Shown here: piece by piece, positions 6,744 to 15,496 of the stretch
How the letters are laid out: every line of letters begins with the position of its first letter
How positions within the stretch are numbered: the first letter of the stretch is position 1
Origin: JACQKT01 sp038063055
Lineage (GTDB): Bacteria; Patescibacteriota; Minisyncoccia; UBA6257; 2-01-FULL-56-20
DNA: 24,322 nucleotides
Direction of reading: 5' to 3'
Assembly: GCA_038063055.1 (NCBI GenBank)
Contig: JBBTVY010000011.1
Location: forward strand, 1-24,322
Made by a program: the position numbers and the translations under genes
Notes under the pieces: model-generated
What the model was told of the DNA's origin: nothing
What the model saw: only the letters and a program-made list of their open reading frames with translations
The model's database searches: none

Positions 6744-8075
6744 TTATTTTCCTAGTGTTACCACACCTTCCGTGAGTATGAGCTTGCTCATGATGCAAAG
6801 TAGCAATTCACGTTTCTCTGTGACTGTGCCTTCCTTAAGAAGATACTTCGCGTATTCACGTAAGTCGAGTTCTTTCTGAGGTTTTGTGTCTTTTCCCGTA
6901 CCCATAAAGCTGCGTTGGAATTTTTTGAGTCGCTCCACCTCCTGCTCAAACTTCTGTCGCATCGTCAGTTTATTGAGGTCGAGTTTATCCATAACCTTTA
7001 CCGTTTGTGTGACCAGTTCTTCCTCGCGTACGTAGCCATTCTTGCAATTCTTATCTCTACTTCGCGTACAGCCGTAGTATACATAGCGGTTCGAAGTGCC
7101 GTCTTTCAACTTCTTGAACTTTTCGTCGGCGGTTATACCGGAGCCGCATAATCCGCATACCATAAGCTTCGTGAATGCGAACTCCTTTATATCGGTACGC
7201 ACTATACGGTCGCGCGTCAGATGTTCCTGAGTTTTGTCATATAGTTCTTTATTGATTAAGGGGTCATGCTTACCCTGATACCAGTTTCCGCTCTTTTCCG
7301 GGTATTCGAAAGTTCCGTAATAGAACGGATTCTGGAGAATGATATATACATTCGAGAGCGACAGATTTTTGTTGCCCTTGGTTTTGAAGTTCAGGTCGAA
7401 TTTCAACCAGTGGTATATTTTTCTGCCGCTCCATTTCTCATTGGCCGCTTTTTCGAACATCTGTCTGATGATCGGTCCACGCTCCGGATCTATGATTGCG
7501 TGGCATTTTCGGTCCATGTGCTTTTCATTCAGATATCCAGTTGGAGCAACTCCGGGTCGTAGCCCCATTTCGCATCGTGTGCGGAGCCCGCGCTTCACGT
7601 TCACGGCGCGGTTGTCGTTTTCAAGTTTTGCTTGGGAGCAGAGAATCATCAGGAGAAACTTTTCGCTAGGGGAGTTAGTGAATCTTTGCCCGAATGTTCG
7701 TATGTCTACCAGTAGTTTTTCATCCATCAAGTCCACGAGCTTTCCCAAGTCGCCCGCGTTTCTTGAAAGTCGATCGGGTGCCCACGTCATGATTCCGCTG
7801 AACTTGCCTAGACGGATATCATTTATGATCTCGTTGAACACTGGGCGCTGTCCGGTGGCTTTTGCCGAATGACTCTCGCGTCTAATCTCGGCTATCTCTA
7901 ACCCTTCGCGCTCCGCAATCTGCAGCATTTCTTTCACCTGAGAATCGATGGAAAGTATCTGACGTTCTTCGCTCTCGGTTGATTTGCGAGCATACAACAC
8001 GTATTTGACCTTTGTTTGGGTCGGGATTGTTGCGGGGGCTCCCGTCCCTTTGGCCCCCATGGTTTGGGTAGTCAT
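6744..8075 (-). CDS. Serine recombinase (site-specific integrase/resolvase)
   Basis: A 443-residue serine recombinase that would cut and rejoin DNA at short attachment sites through a 5'-phosphoserine link. The resolvase domain spans ~24-165, with the nucleophile Ser32 in VLYARKSTESEE and the active-site arginines in APDRLSRN (99-106). The Recombinase domain follows (~175-290), then a zinc ribbon with Cys307/Cys310 and Cys336/Cys344 and a C-terminal helical coiled segment. It is shorter than most large phage integrases (450-600) but has all the parts. No obvious Shine-Dalgarno sequence precedes ATG 8075; a second Met at codon 6 (8060) is possible because the Thr/Ala-rich first 22 residues are not conserved. 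It probably moves the surrounding accessory DNA. Confidence 0.92.
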   Translation of the reverse strand: MTTQTMGAKGTGAPATIPTQTKVKYVLYARKSTESEERQILSIDSQVKEMLQIAEREGLEIAEIRRESHSAKATGQRPVFNEIINDIRLGKFSGIMTWAPDRLSRNAGDLGKLVDLMDEKLLVDIRTFGQRFTNSPSEKFLLMILCSQAKLENDNRAVNVKRGLRTRCEMGLRPGVAPTGYLNEKHMDRKCHAIIDPERGPIIRQMFEKAANEKWSGRKIYHWLKFDLNFKTKGNKNLSLSNVYIILQNPFYYGTFEYPEKSGNWYQGKHDPLINKELYDKTQEHLTRDRIVRTDIKEFAFTKLMVCGLCGSGITADEKFKKLKDGTSNRYVYYGCTRSRDKNCKNGYVREEELVTQTVKVMDKLDLNKLTMRQKFEQEVERLKKFQRSFMGTGKDTKPQKELDLREYAKYLLKEGTVTEKRELLLCIMSKLILTEGVVTLGK

Positions 8076-8140
8076 ACCACAAGAGATGACGCGAAAGCCC
8101 GAAGGAGTCCAGAGCGTCCTAGAGGCCTCTTAAACCTCAT

Positions 8141-8677
8141 TTAACTGCCTAAATCCCATTCAACAAGAAGGAACGATTCGAGTTTAAGCCCAAGCTTTAG
8201 CGTTTCCTGTAGCCAGAGTAGTTGATTTGATCTCAGTTCATCCTTTTTCGAGCGTTTCGATTCGGCGAATTTATATTCGCCATCTTTCCACACAAAGACA
8301 TCCCAGCACCCGCCGCGTTTTCCGGTTCTACTTTTTATGTTTTGAATAAATTCCTCTTGAATGTTGGGTAACTCAACGACGGTGCCTTTTTCTGGCAGAT
8401 CGATTCGGTACTTACTCCGATAAGAATCTACCCAGACACCATTCCATCCCTCTTTTTGGAGTATTTTTAAAATCGCGAGCTCCGCGAAAAGCGGCTGACC
8501 GTCAAAATCTATAACGGTTTTATTGTTGTACGTGTTTTCGATCGGAGTGCCTTCCCACTTTCTGAAAATTAGATTGCATTTAGGAATTAGAACTCGATTT
8601 CCTGAAGGCGAAGTAACCTCTTCGAATGAGATTGGCTGAAGCGAGTTTTTGTCTTCGGGGTTTTGAGTTTTCGCCAT
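8141..8677 (-). CDS. VRR-NUC-like PD-(D/E)XK nuclease
   Basis: About 178 residues from ATG 8677. An upstream ATG (8689) would add four residues, and extension to TTG 8776 would translate the structured RNA and is unlikely. An early helix PLFAELAILKILQKEGW holds a Glu (~residue 66). The core has GGCWDVFVW with Asp126, then YKFAESKRSKKDE with Glu139 and Lys141, then LRSNQLLWLQ with Gln152, and a final strand SFLLVEWDL. This is the D...ExK...Q order of VRR-NUC and related nucleases acting on DNA junctions, flaps or foreign DNA. The gene lies 65 bases upstream of the recombinase on the same strand and directly downstream of the hairpin cluster 8693-8821. Its target and any link to the RNA are unknown. 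Confidence 0.68.
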   Translation of the reverse strand: MAKTQNPEDKNSLQPISFEEVTSPSGNRVLIPKCNLIFRKWEGTPIENTYNNKTVIDFDGQPLFAELAILKILQKEGWNGVWVDSYRSKYRIDLPEKGTVVELPNIQEEFIQNIKSRTGKRGGCWDVFVWKDGEYKFAESKRSKKDELRSNQLLWLQETLKLGLKLESFLLVEWDLGS

Positions 8678-8692
8678 GCGTGTTGGCATCGT

Positions 8693-8821
8693 CTGGCGGA
8701 GAGCTCGCTTTAACCACAAAGCTCGCAGCCAGCGATGTCTTGCGACACCTGCACGGGTTTCCCCATACAGCCTCAACAGCGCTCTGACTACGAGCTTTCT
8801 GCTGTTGAGGTCTTGAAAACC
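8693..8821 (-). ncRNA. Candidate structured RNA upstream of the nuclease
   Basis: On the minus strand three hairpins follow one another without a gap. Hairpin one has arms 8810-8801 and 8780-8771 (10 bp) with an inner GCTC/GAGC stem. Hairpin two is 8770-8762 with 8757-8749 (9 bp including two U-G pairs) capped by a GAAA loop. Hairpin three is 8748-8744 with 8739-8735 capped by GCAA. A fourth element pairs CTGGC (8732-8728) with GCCAG (8697-8693) around an inner GCTTT/AAAGC stem. A small stem (8821-8809) precedes them. The G-U pairs and two GNRA loops only work as minus-strand RNA. It could be a leader of the nuclease gene or an independent RNA. I cannot match it to a known family. Confidence 0.55.
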
Positions 8822-8948
8822 ATGCCGTCCATCGCTGAGCGGTTTAGGTCCGGGCTTGCACCCTATTTAGTTGTACTTTCTATGATGACGCGGAAGGTAA
8901 AATAAGTCCAGACCACGCTTTACGAATGCGAAAATACTGTGTAAACTC
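8822..8948. other. Intergenic region before the defence operon
   Basis: This stretch separates the minus-strand RNA/nuclease unit from the plus-strand operon starting at 8949, and should hold the operon promoter. I see no convincing -35/-10 pair with correct spacing. TAAAAT at 8898-8903 is the best -10-like word, but TTGTAC at 8871-8876 is 21 bases away. GGGTGCAAGCCC (minus strand, 8863-8852) can form a short hairpin and may be the 5' part of the structured RNA. Confidence 0.3.
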
Positions 8949-9149
8949 ATGTTAAGTCATTATTTTGTTATGAAGACCAAAAAGAAAGATAAAATCATAA
9001 CTCTGCGCGAAGCTTGTGAAATTCTTAACTGTCATCCAAACACGCTTCGTAAGTGGGACAATAAGGGCTTTCTCAAGGCCATTCGTTTTGGAACTCGAGG
9101 CGATAGGAGATATAAAAGGAGCGATATTCTAAAGTTAATCAAGAAATAA
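8949..9149 (+). CDS. MerR/excisionase-type HTH protein
   Basis: A 66-residue single-domain DNA-binding protein. TLREACEILNCHPNTLRKWDNKG is the winged helix-turn-helix of the MerR/excisionase (BldC-like) group, followed by the wing RFGTRGDRRYKRSDILKLI. The length is typical for an excisionase or small regulator. Its TAA is one base before the ATG of the helicase, so it heads the operon and probably regulates it, or directs excision together with the recombinase. ATG 8949 and ATG 8970 are both possible; the domain begins at about residue 16, which favours the second. No clear ribosome binding site precedes either. Confidence 0.82.
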   Translation: MLSHYFVMKTKKKDKIITLREACEILNCHPNTLRKWDNKGFLKAIRFGTRGDRRYKRSDILKLIKK

Positions 9150-9150
9150 T

Positions 9151-12100
9151 ATGAATTCAGACTTAACATTTATCACAAACGAGAAAGGCCAAAACCTCAA
9201 AGAGAGGTTTGAGGTTTTAATCAAAGACACGAAATTCTTTGATTGTTTAGTTGGCTATTTTTATGCCAGCGGTTTTCATGCGATTTATAAATCTCTCGAG
9301 AACACAAAGAAAATTCGGATTCTTATTGGGATCAGCACCAATCCGCAGACCTATGACTTGATGCAGAAAGCAAGCTCCGAAGAGCAATCAGCTTTACAAT
9401 TTTCTAGTGCAGAAACTAAAGAGAAATTAGGGGAGATTATCGAAAAGGAAATTGAAGAAGCCGAAGATAGCGAGAAAACCGAAGGTGGTATCTACATTTT
9501 TATTGATTGGATTAAAAATAGCAAGTTGGAAATCCGAGCGTACCCCTCAGAAAGAATTCACGCCAAGGTTTATATCATGACGTTTGGTGAGGGTGATCGG
9601 GACAAAGGCAGAGTTATTACCGGCTCAAGCAACTTCACTCAAGCTGGTCTTATGGACAACTTAGAATTCAACGTCGAACTTAAGAACCGAGCCGACTACG
9701 AGTTTGCTTTGTCCAAATTCGAAGAGCTTTGGAAAGATTCTGTTGATGTCAGTCAGAAATATGTCGAGACGATCCGAATAAAAACTTGGCTTAATGACAC
9801 CATTACTCCTTACGAGCTTTACCTCAAATTCCTATACGAATATTTCAAGGACGATTTAAGTCAGCACGACGAAATGTTCCTGAAATATCTCCCGAGCGAG
9901 TTCATAAAACTTGAATATCAAGAACAAGCAGTTCTTAACGCAAAAAAGATTCTCAATGAATACGGCGGTGTCTTTATTTCCGATGTTGTTGGTCTTGGTA
10001 AAACGTATGTCTCAGCCATGCTCGCTGGCCAACTTATTAATGAAGGTAGGATTCTTGTTATTGCGCCACCGGTTTTATTGGATAAAACCAACCCTGGATC
10101 ATGGCCGAATGTGTTCAGGGATTTCAACGTACCGGCTACATTCCGATCAATCGGAGAGCTCGAGAAAATCATAAAAGACGGCGTCGAGCAGTATAGTCAC
10201 GTGTTCGTGGATGAAGCTCACCGTTTTCGGACCGAGAATAATACTACCTATGAGATGCTGGCAGAAATTTGCCGTGGCAAGAAAGTTATTCTTGTTACCG
10301 CGACTCCCTATAACAACTCGCCAAAAGACATTTTGAGCCAGATCAAACTTTTCCAAAAAGCTCGCAAGAGCACGATTCCAAATCTTCCAGACCTTGAACA
10401 GTTTTTCGCCAGTTTTGAACGTAAGCTCAAAAATCTTGATCGACAAAGCAATTATGCTGACTATATTAAAATCGTTAAAGAGAACGCCAAAGAAATTCGA
10501 GAAAAAGTTCTCAAGTATTTAATGGTACGCCGGACCCGTACAGAGATTATTAAATATTTTGCCGAAGATTTAGCTTCTCAAAAATTACGTTTTCCTGACA
10601 TAGAAAAACCAGAAGCGGTTTTCTATGAGCTTAATGACGAGGAAGATGTTGTTTTTACCAAGACTATTGAATTGATTGCCAAAAAATTCAAATACGCTCG
10701 TTATACCCCGATTCTTTACTACAAAGGTGAAGTGAGCCAGCCGGAAGAATTGGCACAACACAACATGGGTAAATTTATGAAGATTTTGCTCATCAAACGT
10801 CTTGAATCGAGCTTCCATGCGTTCCGCAGTTCTCTTAGTCGCTTTATCAATTCCTACGAAGCGTTTATTGCCGAAGTAGACAATGGCAATGTGTATGTCA
10901 GCAAAAAATATACCAACAAAATTTTTGAGCTTCTTTCCGATGACAATGATGATGCGGTTGAGGCCTTAATCAATGAAGGTAAAGCCGATCGGTTGCTGAG
11001 TAAAGATTTTAAGGACGAATTCAAAAAAGACCTGCAAAGCGATTTGGATATCTTGAAAGAAATTCACGAAATGTGGACAGGCGTTAATCGGGACCCGAAG
11101 ATTTTGGCTCTTATAGATAAACTCTCCATAAACCCGATCCTTAAAAAAAGCAAACTGATCATCTTTACCGAATCAAAAGAGACCGCGGAGTATTTGGCTA
11201 AAAATATTGATGCCAAGTTTCCGAATGAGGCCATGTGTTTTACCGGCGGCTCAAGCGCACTAGTCCGGGAACAGGTCACAGAAAACTTTGATGCCAAAGC
11301 TAGATTCCCGAAAGACGATTACCGTATTCTTATCTCTACCGAAATTCTAGCCGAAGGCGTGAACCTTCACCGCTCCAATGTAGTCATAAACTACGATCTC
11401 CCCTGGAATCCGACCCGCATGATGCAAAGAGTCGGCCGCATTAATCGTGTTGATACCAAATTTGATAAAATCTATACTTTTAACTTTTTCCCGACCAAGC
11501 AAGCCAATGACCAGATCAAACTCCGGGAGGCGGCCGAAGCAAAAATCAACGCCTTCCTTTCCTTGCTTGGCGGTGATGCGAATCTTCTTACCGAAAACGA
11601 ACCTATCGGCTCTCATGAGCTATTCAGCCGCCTTACCTCTAAAGAAATAATCACCGGCGAGGATGAGAGCGAAGAGAGCGAGCTAAAATATCTACATGTG
11701 ATAAAAAACATCCGCGACAAAGATCCGGACACTTTTGAAAAAATAAAACACTTGCCGAAGAAAGCCCGGACTGCCAAAGCCGATAAAGAATACGTCGGCC
11801 ATCTTATGACGTATTTCCGTCGTGGCAAAATCCAGAAATTCTTTATGGCTTCACCTACCGATGCTCAGGAGCTGGATTTTATCACTGCGGCCAAAACATT
11901 GGAAGCACTAAAAGACGCTAAACAGCAAAAAATAGATAAGGGGTTTTACAGCTTGCTCGAGCAAAACAAAAAGGCATTTATGTTCGCCACTACTGAAGAA
12001 TTGCCTGACGTGAAAATGCGGGGTGGCCGGGATAGTGCTACGCAAATCCTGCGGATACTCAAAGCGACCATGAAAGATCGCCGACAATTCACCGAAGATC

Positions 12101-12342
12101 AAGACCTGTATCTCAAAAAAGTCATGACCCAACTAGAGGAAGGTGGTCTGCCAAAACAAACCACGAGAGTAACTCTGCAAGCTCTCAATACAGAAATTGA
12201 GGAAGGTATTAATCCGTTAAAAATTCTCTCGATTCTGCAAAGTCATATCTCTGCCCGGCTTCTTGAGGGTCATTTCGCCGAAACTGCCACCGATCACTTC
12301 GGCAAACGGGAAGTGATACTCTCCGAATACTTAACGAATTAA
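9151..12342 (+). CDS. PLD-nuclease / SNF2 helicase fusion
   Basis: A 1063-residue two-part enzyme. The N-terminal ~200 residues are a phospholipase D-like nuclease with HAKVY (His137, Lys139) and GSSNFTQAG (158-166). A superfamily 2 SNF2-type motor follows: Walker A DVVGLGKT (278-285), DEAH (354-357), TATP (383-386), and in the second RecA domain ISTEILAEGVN and the arginine-finger segment MMQRVGRINR (~residues 727-766). Proteins of this build occur in restriction-like phage defence; DISARM has separate PLD (DrmC) and SNF2 (DrmD) proteins, so this looks like a fused counterpart. It should translocate on DNA and possibly cut it. The next ATG is five bases after its last coding base, so it is co-transcribed with the methyltransferase. 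The C-terminal ~250 residues are helical and unassigned. Confidence 0.9.
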   Translation: MNSDLTFITNEKGQNLKERFEVLIKDTKFFDCLVGYFYASGFHAIYKSLENTKKIRILIGISTNPQTYDLMQKASSEEQSALQFSSAETKEKLGEIIEKEIEEAEDSEKTEGGIYIFIDWIKNSKLEIRAYPSERIHAKVYIMTFGEGDRDKGRVITGSSNFTQAGLMDNLEFNVELKNRADYEFALSKFEELWKDSVDVSQKYVETIRIKTWLNDTITPYELYLKFLYEYFKDDLSQHDEMFLKYLPSEFIKLEYQEQAVLNAKKILNEYGGVFISDVVGLGKTYVSAMLAGQLINEGRILVIAPPVLLDKTNPGSWPNVFRDFNVPATFRSIGELEKIIKDGVEQYSHVFVDEAHRFRTENNTTYEMLAEICRGKKVILVTATPYNNSPKDILSQIKLFQKARKSTIPNLPDLEQFFASFERKLKNLDRQSNYADYIKIVKENAKEIREKVLKYLMVRRTRTEIIKYFAEDLASQKLRFPDIEKPEAVFYELNDEEDVVFTKTIELIAKKFKYARYTPILYYKGEVSQPEELAQHNMGKFMKILLIKRLESSFHAFRSSLSRFINSYEAFIAEVDNGNVYVSKKYTNKIFELLSDDNDDAVEALINEGKADRLLSKDFKDEFKKDLQSDLDILKEIHEMWTGVNRDPKILALIDKLSINPILKKSKLIIFTESKETAEYLAKNIDAKFPNEAMCFTGGSSALVREQVTENFDAKARFPKDDYRILISTEILAEGVNLHRSNVVINYDLPWNPTRMMQRVGRINRVDTKFDKIYTFNFFPTKQANDQIKLREAAEAKINAFLSLLGGDANLLTENEPIGSHELFSRLTSKEIITGEDESEESELKYLHVIKNIRDKDPDTFEKIKHLPKKARTAKADKEYVGHLMTYFRRGKIQKFFMASPTDAQELDFITAAKTLEALKDAKQQKIDKGFYSLLEQNKKAFMFATTEELPDVKMRGGRDSATQILRILKATMKDRRQFTEDQDLYLKKVMTQLEEGGLPKQTTRVTLQALNTEIEEGINPLKILSILQSHISARLLEGHFAETATDHFGKREVILSEYLTN

Positions 12343-12346
12343 TGAT

Positions 12347-15300
12347 ATGCAGAAACTACAGGCGCGAAATATCGTCAAAGAGACTTTCGAAAAATCATTT
12401 GAAAAGGCGCGATTTATTCGATTTATAAAGGAGTTATTAAACCATATCGAGGAATTACCCTTTGTTTATCGAGGGAATCTCATTCCTGATGCCTACGAAA
12501 AATATATCAGCACATTTGAACGAGTTGGGAAATATTCCGATAGCGGAACTAAAATAGATATTCTTATAGTTAATCTCAAAAAAGAAACTTCTCTGGAGAG
12601 AGCTAGGACTGCTCAAAGAAATTTTATTGCTTGGTACTTAAATGGTAGCCGGGGAGGAGAAATGAAAGATGCAGCCTTAGTCGCCTTTGTATCTCCCAAC
12701 GATGAAGATTGGCGTTTCTCGTTGGTAAAAATGGAGTACAAATTCGCCGAGAATAAATCCGGGAAAGTGAAAGTTAAGGAAGAATTCACTCCGGCCAGAC
12801 GCTGGTCGTTTCTTGTCGGCAAGAACGAAAATAGCCACACCGCCCAGAGTCGCTTGGCTCCCATTGTCGAAGACGACAAGATCAATCCTACTCTCAAACA
12901 GATTGAGGATGCTTTCAATATTGAAAAAGTTACTAAAGAATTCTTTGAGAAATACCGAGAGCTATTCTTGAAACTCAAAGAATCTCTCGATGAGATAGTG
13001 GAGAAGAGCAAGAAAGTGAGAGAAGATTTCAAGGCAAAGGATGTTAATACTGTTGATTTCACCAAGAAATTTTTAGGCCAAATCGTATTCTTATACTTCC
13101 TTCAAAAGAAGGGCTGGTTTGGCGTAAAGCGAAATAAAGAATGGGGTTTGGGTTCAAAGCGTTTTTTGCGAGAACTGTTTGAAAAGAAACATGGCGATTA
13201 TAAAAATTTCTTTAATGAGATTTTAGAGCCGCTTTTCTACGAAGCCCTCCGGCTTGAGCGCTCTGGCGATTATTACAGTCGCTTTGATTGCCGGATTCCG
13301 TTTCTAAACGGAGGGCTGTTTGACCCGCTCAACGATTACGATTGGGTTGATACCGAGATAAATATCCCTAACGAGATTTTCTCAAACGATATAAAAACAA
13401 AAGAGGGCGATGTCGGTTCGGGCGTTTTAGACATTTTTGATAGGTATAATTTTACTGTCAAAGAAGATGAGCCGCTTGAAAAAGAAGTGGCGGTTGATCC
13501 TGAAATGTTAGGCAAGGTTTTTGAGAATCTTCTTGAGGTCAAGGATAGAAAATCCAAAGGAACTTACTACACACCGCGAGAAATTGTCCATTATATGTGC
13601 CAAGAAAGTTTAGCTAATTATTTGGCAACAGAGTTGGGGAACAAGGTTAGTAAAGAAGAGATTGAAACACTGATTAAATATGGCGAATCAGTCGTGGAGC
13701 ATGATAGCCGTGTAGTAAACGAAGGCCGCGAAACCAAAGCGTATTCATTTAAGCTACCGCAAAGCGTTCGCAAACACGCGAAGGTGCTTGATGAAAAACT
13801 GGCTTCAATCCGCGTATGCGACCCAGCCGTAGGATCGGGAGCTTTTCCGGTAGGAATGATGAACGAGGTTATCCGAACGCGAAATGCTTTGACGCCATAC
13901 ATCGGCAAAGATGGCGATAGAACGGCTTACAATTTCAAACGCCACGCCATTCAAAATTGTCTTTATGGCGTAGATATTGATCAGGGCGCAGTTGAAATTG
14001 CCAAACTCCGATTATGGCTTTCGCTTATCGTAGATGAGGAAGAACGCAAAACAATCCAGCCGCTACCGAACTTAGATTATAAAATTGTTCAAGGTAATTC
14101 GCTTTCAAGCGTTCAGAAAAACCTTTTTAACCAAGTACTTTTTACGAAACTTGAAGAACTAAAACCGCTTTATTTCAATGAAACAAGTGCTAAAAGAAAA
14201 CAAGAATACAAAGAACAAATTGATAAACTTATAGGTCAGATAACCAACGGCCATAAAGATTTTGATTTTGAAATTTACTTTTCAGAAGTTTTTCATGAAA
14301 AGAAAGGGTTTGATGTGATGATCGCAAACCCTCCATACGATGTTTATGAAGGACACAGACGCGGGGAAATCGAGGAGATTCGTAGATATCCAATATACGA
14401 AAAAGCGACTGGGGGCAAGTTAAATACATATAAATTATTTTTAGCAAAATCATTAGAACTTCAGAAACCCGAGGGTGTTCTTTGTGAGATTTTTCAAAAT
14501 TCATTTCTTGCGGACAATTCCGCATCAAAAATTCGTAAACACTTTCTTGAAAAGCAGATAATTTTTGGGATCGATTCATTCCCCGAGCGAGACAATATTT
14601 ATTTAAGAGTGTTTGAAAATGTCAAAATGAGTGTTTGTATATTGATAAGTCAAAATAAAACGGTCAAGGAATATCAATTCTTGTTAAGAATCTATAAAGA
14701 TAAATATATGAATCTCGCTCGACAAATTACCCTTTCTAATCTTGATGTACTCAACATAGACCCATACAATGCAGCCATACCATCAATTGACCAAAAAGAG
14801 CTTGAGCTTATTAAAAAAATTTCTAAAATAACGAGGCTGAAAAATCTTGCAAGATGTTACGAGGGAGAAATAAACTTAACTTTCCATAAAAAGTTTCTCA
14901 AAAAAGAAAGAAATGGCTATACACCAATGATCAAGGGCGCTGCAGTCCAAAAATGGTTTTTAAAGGAAAAAATGAGTCAGGGAGAAGTTGAATATTTGGA
15001 TCAAGCAAAATATTTCAAAGAGAACACTGGGAATAAATCTCAGCATTTCAAGTTAAAACGCATAGCTATGCAAGGTATTACTGGAATTGATGAGAAATAT
15101 CGACTAAAAATGACGATCATTGAACCTGGTGTTTTTTGCGGGAATTCGGTTAACTACATTCTGATTAACGATAAGGCAATTTCCGACACCTATCTTCTGG
15201 CATTATTGAACTCTAAGTTGCTCAACTGGTTTTTCAAAGCATTTAGTACTAACAGCAATGTTAATGGTTATGAAGTAGACAACTTGCCAATTCCGAAGAT

Positions 15301-15496
15301 ATCTCCTGTAGAACAAAAACCATATGTTGAGCGGGTTGGCAAAATTCTTATTATTACTAAAGGCGATGATTACTTAGTGAATTCAGAAAAAAAAGCAAAA
15401 GTCAGCGATTACGAAAAACAAATTGACCAACTGGTTTATAAACTCTACGGCCTCACCCCGGAGGAGATTAAGATTGTTGAAAAAAACGAGAAATGA
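12347..15496 (+). CDS. Eco57I-like adenine DNA methyltransferase
   Basis: A 1049-residue protein with the layout of a type IIG or DrmMI-like enzyme. The N-terminal ~180 residues include TKIDILIVNLKKE and ARTAQRNFIAWYL, similar to the N-termini of Eco57I-type proteins; a nuclease site there is not certain because no clear PD-ExK pair is seen. A helical linker follows. The methyltransferase domain has motif I DPAVGSGAF (from Asp492) and the catalytic motif IV NPPY (661-664), typical of N6-adenine methylation. The C-terminal ~380 residues, with GITGIDEKYRL and LLALLNSKLLNWFF, resemble a TaqI-C target recognition domain. That part is much more AT-rich than the core. It overlaps the next gene by ATGA. 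It should mark host DNA so the partner enzymes attack only unmodified DNA. Confidence 0.88.
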   Translation: MQKLQARNIVKETFEKSFEKARFIRFIKELLNHIEELPFVYRGNLIPDAYEKYISTFERVGKYSDSGTKIDILIVNLKKETSLERARTAQRNFIAWYLNGSRGGEMKDAALVAFVSPNDEDWRFSLVKMEYKFAENKSGKVKVKEEFTPARRWSFLVGKNENSHTAQSRLAPIVEDDKINPTLKQIEDAFNIEKVTKEFFEKYRELFLKLKESLDEIVEKSKKVREDFKAKDVNTVDFTKKFLGQIVFLYFLQKKGWFGVKRNKEWGLGSKRFLRELFEKKHGDYKNFFNEILEPLFYEALRLERSGDYYSRFDCRIPFLNGGLFDPLNDYDWVDTEINIPNEIFSNDIKTKEGDVGSGVLDIFDRYNFTVKEDEPLEKEVAVDPEMLGKVFENLLEVKDRKSKGTYYTPREIVHYMCQESLANYLATELGNKVSKEEIETLIKYGESVVEHDSRVVNEGRETKAYSFKLPQSVRKHAKVLDEKLASIRVCDPAVGSGAFPVGMMNEVIRTRNALTPYIGKDGDRTAYNFKRHAIQNCLYGVDIDQGAVEIAKLRLWLSLIVDEEERKTIQPLPNLDYKIVQGNSLSSVQKNLFNQVLFTKLEELKPLYFNETSAKRKQEYKEQIDKLIGQITNGHKDFDFEIYFSEVFHEKKGFDVMIANPPYDVYEGHRRGEIEEIRRYPIYEKATGGKLNTYKLFLAKSLELQKPEGVLCEIFQNSFLADNSASKIRKHFLEKQIIFGIDSFPERDNIYLRVFENVKMSVCILISQNKTVKEYQFLLRIYKDKYMNLARQITLSNLDVLNIDPYNAAIPSIDQKELELIKKISKITRLKNLARCYEGEINLTFHKKFLKKERNGYTPMIKGAAVQKWFLKEKMSQGEVEYLDQAKYFKENTGNKSQHFKLKRIAMQGITGIDEKYRLKMTIIEPGVFCGNSVNYILINDKAISDTYLLALLNSKLLNWFFKAFSTNSNVNGYEVDNLPIPKISPVEQKPYVERVGKILIITKGDDYLVNSEKKAKVSDYEKQIDQLVYKLYGLTPEEIKIVEKNEK

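Noticed and set aside
8749..8771. Group II intron domain V in the hairpin with the GAAA loop
   Set aside because: The stem sequence recalls domain V, but the two-base bulge is missing, the lower stem does not extend, and no reverse transcriptase lies nearby.
8678..8776. N-terminal extension of the nuclease to a TTG codon
   Set aside because: It would translate the hairpin cluster, has a biased Arg/Leu/Ala-rich composition, and the conserved part starts after ATG 8677.
8949..15496. Complete DISARM system
   Set aside because: The PLD, SNF2 and adenine methylase parts are present, but no drmA- or drmB-like genes are seen.
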